A DNA stretch of 64,000 nt from Helicovermis profundi (GTDB lineage Bacteria > Bacillota > Clostridia > Peptostreptococcales > Acidaminobacteraceae), in contig NZ_AP028654.1 in assembly GCF_033097505.1 (NCBI RefSeq), positions 698,001-762,000 on the forward strand, read 5' to 3'. The notes beneath the pieces were generated by a model that had not been told where the DNA came from, ran no database searches, and saw only the letters and a program-made list of their open reading frames with translations. The translations under genes were made by a program, and so were the position numbers. Below are positions 1 to 8,132 of this stretch, piece by piece; the first letter of the stretch is position 1; every line of letters starts with the position of its first letter.

Positions 1-772
1 TCTTGTTTATTTCTATCTCAAATCTATCCATTTGTCGTTTGTAATGAAAAATGTCCTCAAGAGTAGAATTAATCAGTATTTCATTTGTAATATTAACATT
101 ACCGATTGTGTTTTTAGATAATGTTTTAATTGTTTTAGCTATTTCGAATCTATTACCACGGCATTTTATAATAGATTCAAGAGTTGAAATATGCATATTA
201 GAAATTTTTATAGTTGTAGGATAATCAGAAAAAAGTTTGTAAACCCAGTTTGAATGTTGATTAAATTGATGTCTAAATTCTGGGAAAGTAATATCTAGTA
301 GTCGTGTCCACTCAGTTTTTGCTTTATTGAGTTTTTTTTGAACTTCAATTCTTGCTCTAGATAGTGACTTTAATTCATTTGAAATGTATAATGTAGGTGT
401 ATAGGAATTGTGACGTTTATGATTAAATTCTACGTACTTGCATATAGCATAAGCATCAACTTGATCTGTTTTAGTCAGTCTTGGTGAAAGAGCTTTACGA
501 CTATTACTTGTTAATACTGGATTAATCATTAAGACATAAAAGCCTTGTAACGCAAGAAAATTAGAAATATTTTGAGAGTATATTCCGGTTTCTTCAATTC
601 CTATACGAATGTCATCAATAGACTCCGTATGGGATAGAATTAGCATACGGAGTTTTTTAAACCCCTCAAAATCATTTTGAATAGTAAAACATTTGGTGAG
701 CACCTCACCATTACTTGAAGTAATTGTGATGTCATGCTTAGAAGAAGCTACATCAATACCGACAAAGATCAT
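1..772 (-). CDS. IS110-family transposase (DEDD recombinase), 3' end outside window
   Basis: The reading frame starts at 772 behind a strong AAGGAGG ribosome binding site and runs without a stop to the left edge, giving 257 codons of N-terminal protein. It begins MIFVGIDVASSKHD and shows the acidic residues of the RuvC-like DEDD domain of IS110 transposases: D7, E60 (in GIEETG), and D103/D106 (in KTDQVDAY). The C-terminal Tnp domain with the catalytic serine would lie outside the window, so intactness cannot be judged. Known for the family: these recombinases are guided by a bridge RNA made from the element's non-coding end. The element's outer boundaries are not visible because IS110 elements usually lack terminal inverted repeats. 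Confidence 0.93.
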   Translation of the reverse strand, partial: MIFVGIDVASSKHDITITSSNGEVLTKCFTIQNDFEGFKKLRMLILSHTESIDDIRIGIEETGIYSQNISNFLALQGFYVLMINPVLTSNSRKALSPRLTKTDQVDAYAICKYVEFNHKRHNSYTPTLYISNELKSLSRARIEVQKKLNKAKTEWTRLLDITFPEFRHQFNQHSNWVYKLFSDYPTTIKISNMHISTLESIIKCRGNRFEIAKTIKTLSKNTIGNVNITNEILINSTLEDIFHYKRQMDRFEIEINK

Positions 773-797
773 AAAAAAACCTCCTTATATATTTTAT

Positions 798-903
798 AAA
801 CAAGTGGTAAAACACACAATCTGAAACTTCAAATAATCTTGTAAATAAAACGTCATGCGTTCACTAGCTAATTAATTGTACAAGTAACAGATGTGGTTAT
901 AAT
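798..903 (-). ncRNA. Candidate IS110 bridge RNA (non-coding end of the element)
   Basis: Upstream of the transposase start lie about 250 bases with no reading frame. Read on the minus strand they fold into nested stems: CACATCTG (888-895) pairs with CAGATTGTG (815-823) with one bulge, and inside it CTTGTA (879-884) pairs with TACAAG (838-843), leaving a large internal loop with a short ACG/CGT pairing near 850-860. Known for IS110-group elements: the non-coding stretch before the recombinase gene encodes a looped RNA that pairs with donor and target DNA. The stems are seen; the bridge RNA role and the exact ends are inference. Confidence 0.35.
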
Positions 904-993
904 CTCCTTAAAATAGTCAAGCTATAGAAAAAATGGAATAATCCACAATGTTTATTACTAAAATTATATAAGAAAAAATTAAATTATAAAACG

Positions 994-1030
994 AAAGGAG
1001 AGTTATACTAAAATTTATATTTTTAGTATA
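994..1030 (+). promoter_or_regulatory. Ribosome binding site followed by a 10-bp hairpin before the DUF5693 start
   Basis: A good ribosome binding site (AAAGGAG, 994-1000) lies 39 bases before the ATG at 1040, too far for normal use. Between them is a perfect 10-bp inverted repeat, TATACTAAAA (1004-1013) and TTTTAGTATA (1021-1030). If folded, the stem would bring the site to about 12 unpaired bases from the ATG. No other good start codon lies in frame in between. Confidence 0.4.
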
Positions 1031-1039
1031 CAAGATAAT

Positions 1040-3199
1040 ATGAGAAAAAAAGCAATATACATAGTGTTAATATTAATTAGTTTATTTGCCGTAGGTTATT
1101 CACTTTTTAATAGAGTTGGTATTGAATCATCAGGAAAAAGTGTTGAGATTGACCTTGATTATTATGAAATGAATAAGCTTAGTGAACAGTCAAGTAAACC
1201 AATAGAATACTGGTTTAAAGAATTTAAGAAAATGGGTGTTTATGGAGTAGCACTTGAAGAAGAAAGTATAAATAATTTAGTGAAATATGATAAAAATATT
1301 AATTATATTTTAGCTAATAATGTTATTAAAGATACAAAACGCTATAAAGATTATCCATTAGAATTGAATAATTTAATTGATAGTGGTAAAGTTGATAAAT
1401 ACGATTTAATTGTGAATACTAGTTCAAGTAAGATGAACTCATTTATTATTGAAGGTTTAAAAAATAGATATCCTAAAGATTTTTATAAAACTTTTTATGA
1501 TGGAATATACTATATTGTTTTAGATGGAACTTTTAAAGACGCTGAATATGGAGAAAAGAAAGTTTATTTAGATTACGAGGGAAAAAGAATTGGGAATCCT
1601 TTAGAACTTGTGTCTTCTAAACTTACTGAGATAGGTATAGGCTTTGATAAAGATAAAATTGATAAAATTCAGTCTTCTGGACTTAAAGTGATATCAAGAC
1701 CAATTAATTATACAAGATATCCGAGTAAACTAATTGATGCATATAAAAACGAAATTGATAAGTATGATATTAATCCTGGGAATTTAATATTTGCTGGTTC
1801 AAGTGTTTTGGGATACAGTAAGTCTTCAAAAAATGATACTGAACTAATTGAATTTATGGATAAATATAAAATTCATCCTGCATTAATTGAAACTTCTGTT
1901 CAAAGGGAAAACATTGAACAAGATGGCATAAATAAATTAGTAAAAGATATGAATTATCAAGCGGTTCGAGTGTTTCCTATTTTAAATTATATTCAGAAAA
2001 GATACAAATTTTACAATTATCAAGGTGCTGAAGAAATTGAAAATACAATGTATAGAGCAATTACAGAAAGAAATATAAGAGTAGTTTACTTTAGGCCATT
2101 TTTAAAAAATGATACTGAATACGTAAGTAATCTTAGCGACTATAAATCTACTTTTAAGAATCTTGAAAGTAGGTTAAAAGAGCATAATATCGTTTATTCT
2201 AATGCTTCTGTTTATAAATACAGAGCTACAAATATACTTCTTATATCGTTAATTTCAATAGGTTTAATAGCATTTTCGTTGATTTTATTAAAATTAGTGT
2301 TTAAAATTAGTGAAAGATTGGAATTGATACTTCTTACAATAGGGCTATTATTGATATATCCAGCTTTATATATTGCACCAAATTTATCAATGCATATATT
2401 TGCACTTCTTTCGAGCGTAGTTTTTCCGTCGCTTGCTATAGTAATACTACTGGAGTTTTCAAAAGACAGGATTATTGATAATAAATTTTATAAAATGAAA
2501 GAAATTTATTTTAATTCTCTAGTAATGTTGTTTATCACTGTAAGTCTTGCTATGCTAGGAGGATTTTATGTGGCTTCAATATTAATGAGCTCTAGATTTT
2601 TACTCGAGATGGAAATTTTTAGAGGAGTTAAAGCTTCACAGCTATCACCATTTATTGTTCTTATAATAGCATATATAGTTAAATTTGGATTTAAAAGAAG
2701 TGAAAAAGACCTTTTAAGTGCTAGTAGTTTTGTTAGTGATATTAGTAAAATGTTAAACGAAAAAATTAAAGTAATTTATATTATAGTAGGAAGTATTGTA
2801 GCTATTATTGGATATATTTATATTGCTAGAACAGGACATGAAACTAATATTCAACCAAGTAATTTAGAGATGATTTTTAGAAATTTATTAGAAGTTAAAC
2901 TCATTGTAAGACCAAGAAGTAAAGAAATGCTTCTTGCATTTCCAAGTATTATTGTTTTAGTATATTTTGCGCTTAGAAAATATAAGAAACTTGTGTTTCC
3001 GCTTTCTTTAGCAGTAGTTGTTGGTTATGCTTCTGTCGCAAATACTTTTAGTCATATTAGAACTCCGTTTTATTTATCTTTTTTAAGAACAATTTACGGA
3101 ATGTTTTTTGGAGCTATTATTGGAATCGTTGTAATTTCTATAATAAATCTAATTTTAATTTTAATAACTAAAATTAAGGAGAAAAAAATATATGACTAA
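1040..3199 (+). CDS. DUF5693 family multi-pass membrane protein
   Basis: This 719-residue protein has an N-terminal membrane segment (about 6-24), a soluble extracytoplasmic region of roughly 370 residues, and a C-terminal half with around eight to ten hydrophobic segments starting near residue 395. It resembles the DUF5693 family, whose biochemical function is not known. Its 3' end overlaps csaB by 8 bases, and csaB overlaps the TagA-type glycosyltransferase gene, so the three are probably one operon. The family often sits beside csaB in Clostridia, which suggests a role in making or exporting the secondary wall polymer that holds the S-layer. The start is chosen at the ATG just before the first membrane helix; the ribosome binding site is unusually distant (see the hairpin at 994-1030). 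Confidence 0.75.
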   Translation: MRKKAIYIVLILISLFAVGYSLFNRVGIESSGKSVEIDLDYYEMNKLSEQSSKPIEYWFKEFKKMGVYGVALEEESINNLVKYDKNINYILANNVIKDTKRYKDYPLELNNLIDSGKVDKYDLIVNTSSSKMNSFIIEGLKNRYPKDFYKTFYDGIYYIVLDGTFKDAEYGEKKVYLDYEGKRIGNPLELVSSKLTEIGIGFDKDKIDKIQSSGLKVISRPINYTRYPSKLIDAYKNEIDKYDINPGNLIFAGSSVLGYSKSSKNDTELIEFMDKYKIHPALIETSVQRENIEQDGINKLVKDMNYQAVRVFPILNYIQKRYKFYNYQGAEEIENTMYRAITERNIRVVYFRPFLKNDTEYVSNLSDYKSTFKNLESRLKEHNIVYSNASVYKYRATNILLISLISIGLIAFSLILLKLVFKISERLELILLTIGLLLIYPALYIAPNLSMHIFALLSSVVFPSLAIVILLEFSKDRIIDNKFYKMKEIYFNSLVMLFITVSLAMLGGFYVASILMSSRFLLEMEIFRGVKASQLSPFIVLIIAYIVKFGFKRSEKDLLSASSFVSDISKMLNEKIKVIYIIVGSIVAIIGYIYIARTGHETNIQPSNLEMIFRNLLEVKLIVRPRSKEMLLAFPSIIVLVYFALRKYKKLVFPLSLAVVVGYASVANTFSHIRTPFYLSFLRTIYGMFFGAIIGIVVISIINLILILITKIKEKKIYD

Positions 3200-4301
3200 A
3201 ATATTGATCTCTGGATTTTATGGTTCAGGAAATGTTGGCGATGAAGCAATCCTGGAATCTATGATTAATAGAATAAAAAAAATAGACGTAAATGCTGAAC
3301 TTACAGTTATATCTAAAAACCAAAAATCTACAAAGAGAGATCATAAAGTTAAAACACTTGGAAGAAATGATTTTAGAGGTTTTTTTAGAGTATTAAGAAA
3401 AACAGATATTTTAATTAGTGGTGGAGGAAGTTTGCTTCAAGACGCAACAAGTGTTAAAAGTTTAGTTTATTATATTGCTGTTATTTTTTCTGGTATAATT
3501 TTTAGAAAGAAAGTTATGATTTATTCTCAAGGTATTGGACCTATAAATAATATATTCTTTAGATTTTTTCTTGGTAAACTTTTGAATTTTGCGGATATAG
3601 TGACAGTAAGAGAAGAAAATTCTAAAAAAGATTTAATTAAAATGGGCGTTAAAAAAGAAATATACGTTACTGCAGATACTGTAATTGATTTTGACTATTC
3701 AAAACTTGAAAATAATAAAAATGAGTATTTATTTAATAATGATAAAAAAACTATTGGACTTTCATTGAAAAGTAATGTGATATTTAGTAATTTAAATCTT
3801 GATAAAAATATTAAAGATTTTATTGATAAAATCCTTAAAAATTATAATATTTTATTCATACCTTTTTATTTTAATCAGGATATAAAAATAATTGATTTTC
3901 TAATAGATAATAAAATAATTGATTTAGCAAATAAAAATATAAAAATAATCGATAAAGAGTTGAATTTTAAAAAAGTATTAAATATTATGAAGGATGTTGA
4001 TATGCTAGTCGGAGAGAGATTACATTCTTTAATATTTGCATCTATTTTAAATGTCCCCTTTATTGGTATGTCATATGATCCTAAAATAGATTATTTTCTA
4101 GAAGACATTGGACTTAAATCAATTTTCAACATAAATGATTTTAATTCTGAAATTTTAATTAATGAAGTCGCAAATATTTTTGACAATGAAATTGCTTTTA
4201 AAAAAGATTTATCGTATAATGTTCAAAGATTAAAAGAGAAATTATCATTAAATGATGATTTTTTAAATGATCTTATTATGAGAGGTTATAATGAAAAATA
4301 A
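3192..4301 (+). CDS. csaB: Polysaccharide pyruvyl transferase CsaB
   Basis: This 369-residue protein matches the CsaB branch of polysaccharide pyruvyl transferases: N-terminal GSGNVGDEAIL motif, the central SGGGSLLQD motif, SQGIGP, and a C-terminal GERLHSLIFA segment with the conserved His. CsaB adds pyruvate ketals to the cell-wall polysaccharide, and the modified polymer is the ligand of SLH domains. It has an AAGGAG site inside the preceding gene and overlaps the next gene by 11 bases, so it is translationally coupled on both sides. Context: an SLH-tailed substrate-binding protein is encoded at 28277-29737 in the same window, so a ligand maker and a ligand user are both present. Confidence 0.9.
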   Translation: MTKILISGFYGSGNVGDEAILESMINRIKKIDVNAELTVISKNQKSTKRDHKVKTLGRNDFRGFFRVLRKTDILISGGGSLLQDATSVKSLVYYIAVIFSGIIFRKKVMIYSQGIGPINNIFFRFFLGKLLNFADIVTVREENSKKDLIKMGVKKEIYVTADTVIDFDYSKLENNKNEYLFNNDKKTIGLSLKSNVIFSNLNLDKNIKDFIDKILKNYNILFIPFYFNQDIKIIDFLIDNKIIDLANKNIKIIDKELNFKKVLNIMKDVDMLVGERLHSLIFASILNVPFIGMSYDPKIDYFLEDIGLKSIFNINDFNSEILINEVANIFDNEIAFKKDLSYNVQRLKEKLSLNDDFLNDLIMRGYNEK

Positions 4302-5046
4302 TTCTATAAGAATATTAGGTGTAAAAGTTAATAAAGTGAATATGGACGGAGCGTATAATTCTTTTTTAGCATTCATGGAAAAAGATAGAGTAAGCATGAT
4401 ATTTACTCCAAATACTGAGATTGTTATGAAAGCACAAGAAGATCAAGAACTGAAAGATATACTTGTAGATGCTGATTTGGTTATTCCAGATGGAATTGGC
4501 TTAGTTTATGCCTCGAAATTGCATGGACTTGGTCTTTCCGAAAGAGTTACTGGTATCGGATTAATGGATAAAATTCTTAAATATTGTAATAGTACTAAAA
4601 AATCTATATATTTATTTGGTGGGAAACCAGATGTCGCTAAAGAAGCTTGTGAAAATATTGAAATAGAATATCCTAATATAAAAATAGCTGGTTTTAGCGA
4701 TGGATATTATAAGGATAAAGATGAAGAACTAAAAATAATAGATAAAATTAATGAAGTAAAACCTGACATTTTATTTGTTGCACTTGGAGCTCCTAAACAG
4801 GAAAAATGGATTTATGAATATAGAAAAATTTTAAATACTAAAGTTGCTATGGGTGTAGGTGGATCAGTTGATGTATGGGCAGGTAAAGTAAAAAGAGCTC
4901 CTGAAGTTTTTAGTAAGTTAGGCTTAGAATGGCTTTATAGACTTATAAAAGAACCATCAAGAATAGGAAGAATGATGTCTCTTCCAAAATTTTTGTTTAA
5001 AATACTTTTAAGTAAGGATTTTGAGAAAGAAGAAATAGAAATATAG
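4291..5046 (+). CDS. WecG/TagA/CpsF family glycosyltransferase
   Basis: The 251-residue protein has the GT26 family pattern: an N-terminal segment with FTPNTEIVMKA and PDGIGLVYASK, and a C-terminal FVALGAPKQEKW then GVGGSVDVWAGKVKRAP. Members transfer N-acetylmannosamine (or a related sugar) to undecaprenyl-diphospho-GlcNAc at the inner membrane face, an early step of wall teichoic acid or secondary wall polymer synthesis. The C-terminal stretch is basic and amphipathic, as expected for membrane association. It is the last gene of the DUF5693-csaB operon; a strong hairpin terminator begins over its stop codon. The donor sugar cannot be told from sequence, so no gene symbol is given. Confidence 0.88.
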   Translation: MKNNSIRILGVKVNKVNMDGAYNSFLAFMEKDRVSMIFTPNTEIVMKAQEDQELKDILVDADLVIPDGIGLVYASKLHGLGLSERVTGIGLMDKILKYCNSTKKSIYLFGGKPDVAKEACENIEIEYPNIKIAGFSDGYYKDKDEELKIIDKINEVKPDILFVALGAPKQEKWIYEYRKILNTKVAMGVGGSVDVWAGKVKRAPEVFSKLGLEWLYRLIKEPSRIGRMMSLPKFLFKILLSKDFEKEEIEI

Positions 5047-5075
5047 ATTATGTTTATCATAATCTATATTTCTTT
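5041..5075 (+). terminator. Intrinsic terminator overlapping the glycosyltransferase stop codon
   Basis: A perfect 12-bp stem (5041-5052 with 5058-5069) with a 5-base loop is followed by a T-rich tract. The stop codon TAG (5044-5046) lies within the left arm. Confidence 0.85.
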
Positions 5076-5100
5076 ATTAAGTTTTTTGAATTGTTAATTT

Positions 5101-5150
5101 TATGATATAATATAAATATATTTTTAGGACATTAGTCCTATAAAAATATT
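5101..5150 (+). promoter_or_regulatory. Extended -10 promoter and leader hairpin of the YitT-type gene
   Basis: TATGATATAAT (5101-5111) is an extended -10 element without a good -35. Just downstream, in the expected leader, ATATTTTTAGGAC pairs with GTCCTATAAAAATAT (5118-5148) around a 4-base loop with a 2-base bulge. There is no following T run, so it is not a terminator; it could be an RNA stabiliser or protein site. Confidence 0.5.
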
Positions 5151-5193
5151 TTAAAGAAAAAAATAAGTTTAACATATAAGGCAAGGTGTATTT

Positions 5194-6051
5194 ATGAAAA
5201 ACACAAAGATTATTTTAAATTATTTGGTGCTAATGATAGGTACCTTTATTTTGGCAGTAGGGTTATATTTATTTTTGATCCCAAATGTTATTGCTCCAGG
5301 AGGTGTTACAGGTTTAGCTATTGTTATAAAAAAAATTATTGGAATAGATGTTTGGATTTCTAACCTAGTTATTAATATTCCCTTATTTATTTTGGGTGTA
5401 ATTATACTAGGAAAAAAAGCTGGAATAAAAACGGCATTTGGAACATTATCTTTATCCGTTTTTTTAATATTAATTGAAAAGTTTTTTGGAAATACAAGTG
5501 CTACTCATGATTTATTATTAGCATCTATTTTTGGTGGTATTTCAACAGGTTTTGGAATTGGCTTAGTTTTTAGAAGTGGTGGAACGACAGGTGGAACAGA
5601 CTTAGCTGGTTCAATACTCCATAAATTCTTTCCAAATTTAAGTATTGCAAAACTAATGATGGTTATTGACTTATGTATTGTTGTAACTGCAGGAATAGTA
5701 AATAAAAGTGTTGAAACTTCGCTCTATTCTATGATATCTTTATACGTGATTGTTAAAGTTGCAGATTTTATTGTAGAGGGACTTGATTATTCAAAATCTT
5801 TTTATATTGTTACTGACTATCCCGAAGATATAAGTAAAGCGATTATTGATAAACTAGGAAGAGGTGTAACCTCTTTTTATGCCCAAGGAATGTATACGGG
5901 CAAAGATAAGAGAGTTTTAATGTGTGTGGTAAACAGAACGCAGGTTTCAAAACTTAAAGATATTGTTCATGAAATTGATATAAAAGCATTTATGATGGTA
6001 TCAACAACTCATGAAGTTTTAGGTGAAGGTTTTAGAGAAATAGTAAAATAG
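5194..6051 (+). CDS. YitT family membrane protein (DUF161 plus DUF2179 domains)
   Basis: This 285-residue protein has five to six hydrophobic segments in its first 200 residues, including the family pattern PGGVTGLAIVI and FRSGGTTGGTDL, and a C-terminal cytoplasmic DUF2179 domain (about 200-285, RGVTSFYAQGMYTGKDKRVLMCVV). The fold is known in many Firmicutes but the transported substrate or role is not established. It stands alone with its own promoter; 46 bases separate it from the transketolase genes, with a weak hairpin between. Start by position of the first membrane segment. Confidence 0.88.
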   Translation: MKNTKIILNYLVLMIGTFILAVGLYLFLIPNVIAPGGVTGLAIVIKKIIGIDVWISNLVINIPLFILGVIILGKKAGIKTAFGTLSLSVFLILIEKFFGNTSATHDLLLASIFGGISTGFGIGLVFRSGGTTGGTDLAGSILHKFFPNLSIAKLMMVIDLCIVVTAGIVNKSVETSLYSMISLYVIVKVADFIVEGLDYSKSFYIVTDYPEDISKAIIDKLGRGVTSFYAQGMYTGKDKRVLMCVVNRTQVSKLKDIVHEIDIKAFMMVSTTHEVLGEGFREIVK

Positions 6052-6054
6052 TAT

Positions 6055-6076
6055 ATAGATTTTGTATTAAATCTAT
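6055..6076 (+). other. Short hairpin between the YitT-type gene and the transketolase genes
   Basis: ATAGATTT (6055-6062) pairs with AAATCTAT (6069-6076). It is followed by only three T residues, so termination would be weak. It could partly uncouple the transketolase genes from the gene upstream. Confidence 0.35.
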
Positions 6077-6097
6077 TTAAAAAGAAGGGAGAATTTT

Positions 6098-6922
6098 ATG
6101 AAACAGTCAGTAAAAGAGTTAAAAGTAACTGCGGGCGAAATCAGAAAAGATATCGTTAAGATGGTTCATGCCTCGGCTTCAGGTCATCCGGGAGGTTCAC
6201 TGTCAGCTGCAGATATTTTAAGCGCATTATACTTTAATGTAATGAATATTGATCCAGAAAACGTAAAGATGGAGGAAAGAGACAAATTTGTTCTTTCTAA
6301 GGGTCACGCTGCACCAGTATTATATTCGTCTCTTGCAAGACGTGGATATTTTTCTACAGATGAGTTATTAACTTTAAGAAAAATTGGGTCATTTTTACAA
6401 GGACATCCTGATATGAAAGGAACACCGGGTGTTGAAATGTCAACAGGTTCACTTGGTCAAGGATTTTCTTCATCGATAGGAATGGCTTTAAGTGCTAAGC
6501 TTGATAATTCTCCAAGCAGAACTTTCGTGTTACTTGGAGATGGCGAACTTAATGAAGGTATTGTTTGGGAAGCGGCAATGAGCGCAGCTCACTATAAATT
6601 AGATAATTTAACTGCTGTTCTTGACTACAATGGTCTTCAAATAGATGGACCGAATGATAAAGTAATGGGTGTTAGCCCAGTTGATCGTAAATTTGAAAGT
6701 TTCGGATGGAATGTTATTAAAATAGATGGCCATAATTTTGAAGAAATTTTAAAAGCATTTGATAGCGCTAAATCAACAAAAGGAATTCCTACAATAATTA
6801 TTGCAAAAACAATAAAAGGCAAGGGTGTTTCGTTTATGGAGAATAATGCTGGATGGCATGGAAAAGCTCCTAGTGATGAAGAACTTGAGATTGCGTTAAA
6901 AGAACTTGGAGGTGACAAATAA
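6098..6922 (+). CDS. Transketolase, N-terminal (thiamine diphosphate-binding) subunit
   Basis: The 274-residue protein is the N-terminal half of transketolase. Visible motifs are HASASGHPGGSLSAADIL, SKGHAAPVLYSSLA, and the thiamine-diphosphate motif GDGELNEG...YNGLQIDG. Transketolase moves two-carbon units between sugar phosphates in the non-oxidative pentose phosphate pathway. In many Firmicutes and archaea the enzyme is made as two proteins. The stop codon of this gene shares one base with the start of the second subunit gene, so the two are coupled. A GGGAG site lies just before the start. Confidence 0.95.
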   Translation: MKQSVKELKVTAGEIRKDIVKMVHASASGHPGGSLSAADILSALYFNVMNIDPENVKMEERDKFVLSKGHAAPVLYSSLARRGYFSTDELLTLRKIGSFLQGHPDMKGTPGVEMSTGSLGQGFSSSIGMALSAKLDNSPSRTFVLLGDGELNEGIVWEAAMSAAHYKLDNLTAVLDYNGLQIDGPNDKVMGVSPVDRKFESFGWNVIKIDGHNFEEILKAFDSAKSTKGIPTIIIAKTIKGKGVSFMENNAGWHGKAPSDEELEIALKELGGDK

Positions 6923-7953
6923 TGTCTAAAATGATTGCAACTAGAGAAGCTTATGGTAAAGCTTTAGTTAAATATGGTAAAGAAAATGAAAATATTGTTG
7001 TCTTAGATGCTGACTTATCAAAGTCAACTAAGACAGCTGAATTTTCTACTACTTTCCCTGAACGTTTTTTTAATATGGGAATTGCTGAACAAAATATGTT
7101 AGGAACTGCAGCTGGTTTAGCTACTTCAGGTAAAATTCCTGTAGCAAGTTCATTTGCTATGTTTGCAGCTGGTAGAGCATTTGAAATTGTTAGAAATTCA
7201 ATTTGTTATCCTAAATTAAATGTTAAAATTTGTGCTACGCATGCCGGCTTAACTGTTGGAGAAGATGGTGCATCACATCAATCTATTGAAGACCTTGCTA
7301 TTATGAGATCAATTCCAAACTTAACTGTAATTAATCCAGCTGACGCTGTTTCTGCTGATAAATTATTAGGTGAAATGATTAGTACTTATGGACCAATGTA
7401 TGCTAGATTTGGAAGGGCAGCAGTTCCGGTAATTTACTCAGAAGATCAAAAGTTTGAAATTGGAAAATCTATTACAGTAAAAGAGGGAGAAGATATAACT
7501 ATAATTGCAACTGGAATAATGGTTAATGAGGCTCTTGAAGCAGCAAAAGAACTTGAAAAAATTGGTTTATCTATTAGAGTAATTGATATGCATACTATAA
7601 AACCAATTGACGAAGAAGCGATTGTGAAAGCTGCAATTGAAACAAAACTTATTGTTACTGCTGAAGAACATAGTATAATTGGCGGACTTGGTAGTGCTGT
7701 TGCTGAAGTTACTGCAAAAGAAGCTCCAACTTTTATTCAAATGATTGGTGTTAATGATACATTTGGTGAATCTGGAAAGCCAAATGAACTTTTAGAAAAA
7801 TATGGATTAACTTCAGAAAATATCTATAATACCATTATGGATTCTATTGAATTTGATGATGAAATAGAAGACGAAGAAAATGGATGTGGCTGCTCTGGAG
7901 AACATAGTCATGACGGTGGATGTGGTAATGGCGGCGGATGTGGCTGTAAATAA
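6922..7953 (+). CDS. Transketolase, C-terminal subunit with a Cys/His-rich tail
   Basis: The 343-residue protein carries the pyrimidine-binding and C-terminal transketolase domains (FFNMGIAEQNMLGTAAGLA, HAGLTVGEDGASHQ, then TAEEHSIIGGLGSAVAE). Family members of this kind usually end around residue 310. Here the normal end is followed by an acidic linker (DDEIEDEEN) and a Gly-rich tail with five Cys and two His in the last 24 residues, a plausible metal-binding or redox tail. The tail is in frame and a strong terminator follows the stop codon, so it is not an obvious frameshift product. Function as the partner of the preceding subunit is secure; the role of the tail is unknown. Confidence 0.94.
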   Translation: MSKMIATREAYGKALVKYGKENENIVVLDADLSKSTKTAEFSTTFPERFFNMGIAEQNMLGTAAGLATSGKIPVASSFAMFAAGRAFEIVRNSICYPKLNVKICATHAGLTVGEDGASHQSIEDLAIMRSIPNLTVINPADAVSADKLLGEMISTYGPMYARFGRAAVPVIYSEDQKFEIGKSITVKEGEDITIIATGIMVNEALEAAKELEKIGLSIRVIDMHTIKPIDEEAIVKAAIETKLIVTAEEHSIIGGLGSAVAEVTAKEAPTFIQMIGVNDTFGESGKPNELLEKYGLTSENIYNTIMDSIEFDDEIEDEENGCGCSGEHSHDGGCGNGGGCGCK

Positions 7954-7975
7954 TTATTTTAATTAATGATATGAT

Positions 7976-8022
7976 AAAAGTGGGATTATTCTTATATTTT
8001 AAGAGTAATTTCACTTTTTTTT
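7976..8022 (+). terminator. Intrinsic terminator after the transketolase genes
   Basis: An 18-bp stem (7976-7993 with 8001-8018), complete if G-U pairs are allowed, is followed by a run of eight T. Confidence 0.9.
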
Positions 8023-8097
8023 ATCCGTATAAATATTTGTGTATGTATATGTATAAAAAAAATTAAAAATATAATTAAGAAAATTTCAAAAAAAGTA

Positions 8098-8126
8098 TTG
8101 ACAGAGTATGCTTAAGAGCTTATAAT
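8098..8126 (+). promoter_or_regulatory. Sigma-A promoter of the ilv operon
   Basis: Consensus TTGACA (8098-8103), a 17-base spacer, and consensus TATAAT (8121-8126). Transcription should begin near 8133, just ahead of the T-box leader. Confidence 0.9.
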
Positions 8127-8132
8127 CATTTT

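Noticed and set aside
6637-6918. Open frame on the minus strand inside the transketolase N-terminal gene
   Set aside because: No ribosome binding site, and it is fully covered by a well-supported gene on the other strand. The same applies to the other frames lying inside clear genes, for example 10423-10719, 31846-32166, 44139-44465 and 62069-62296.
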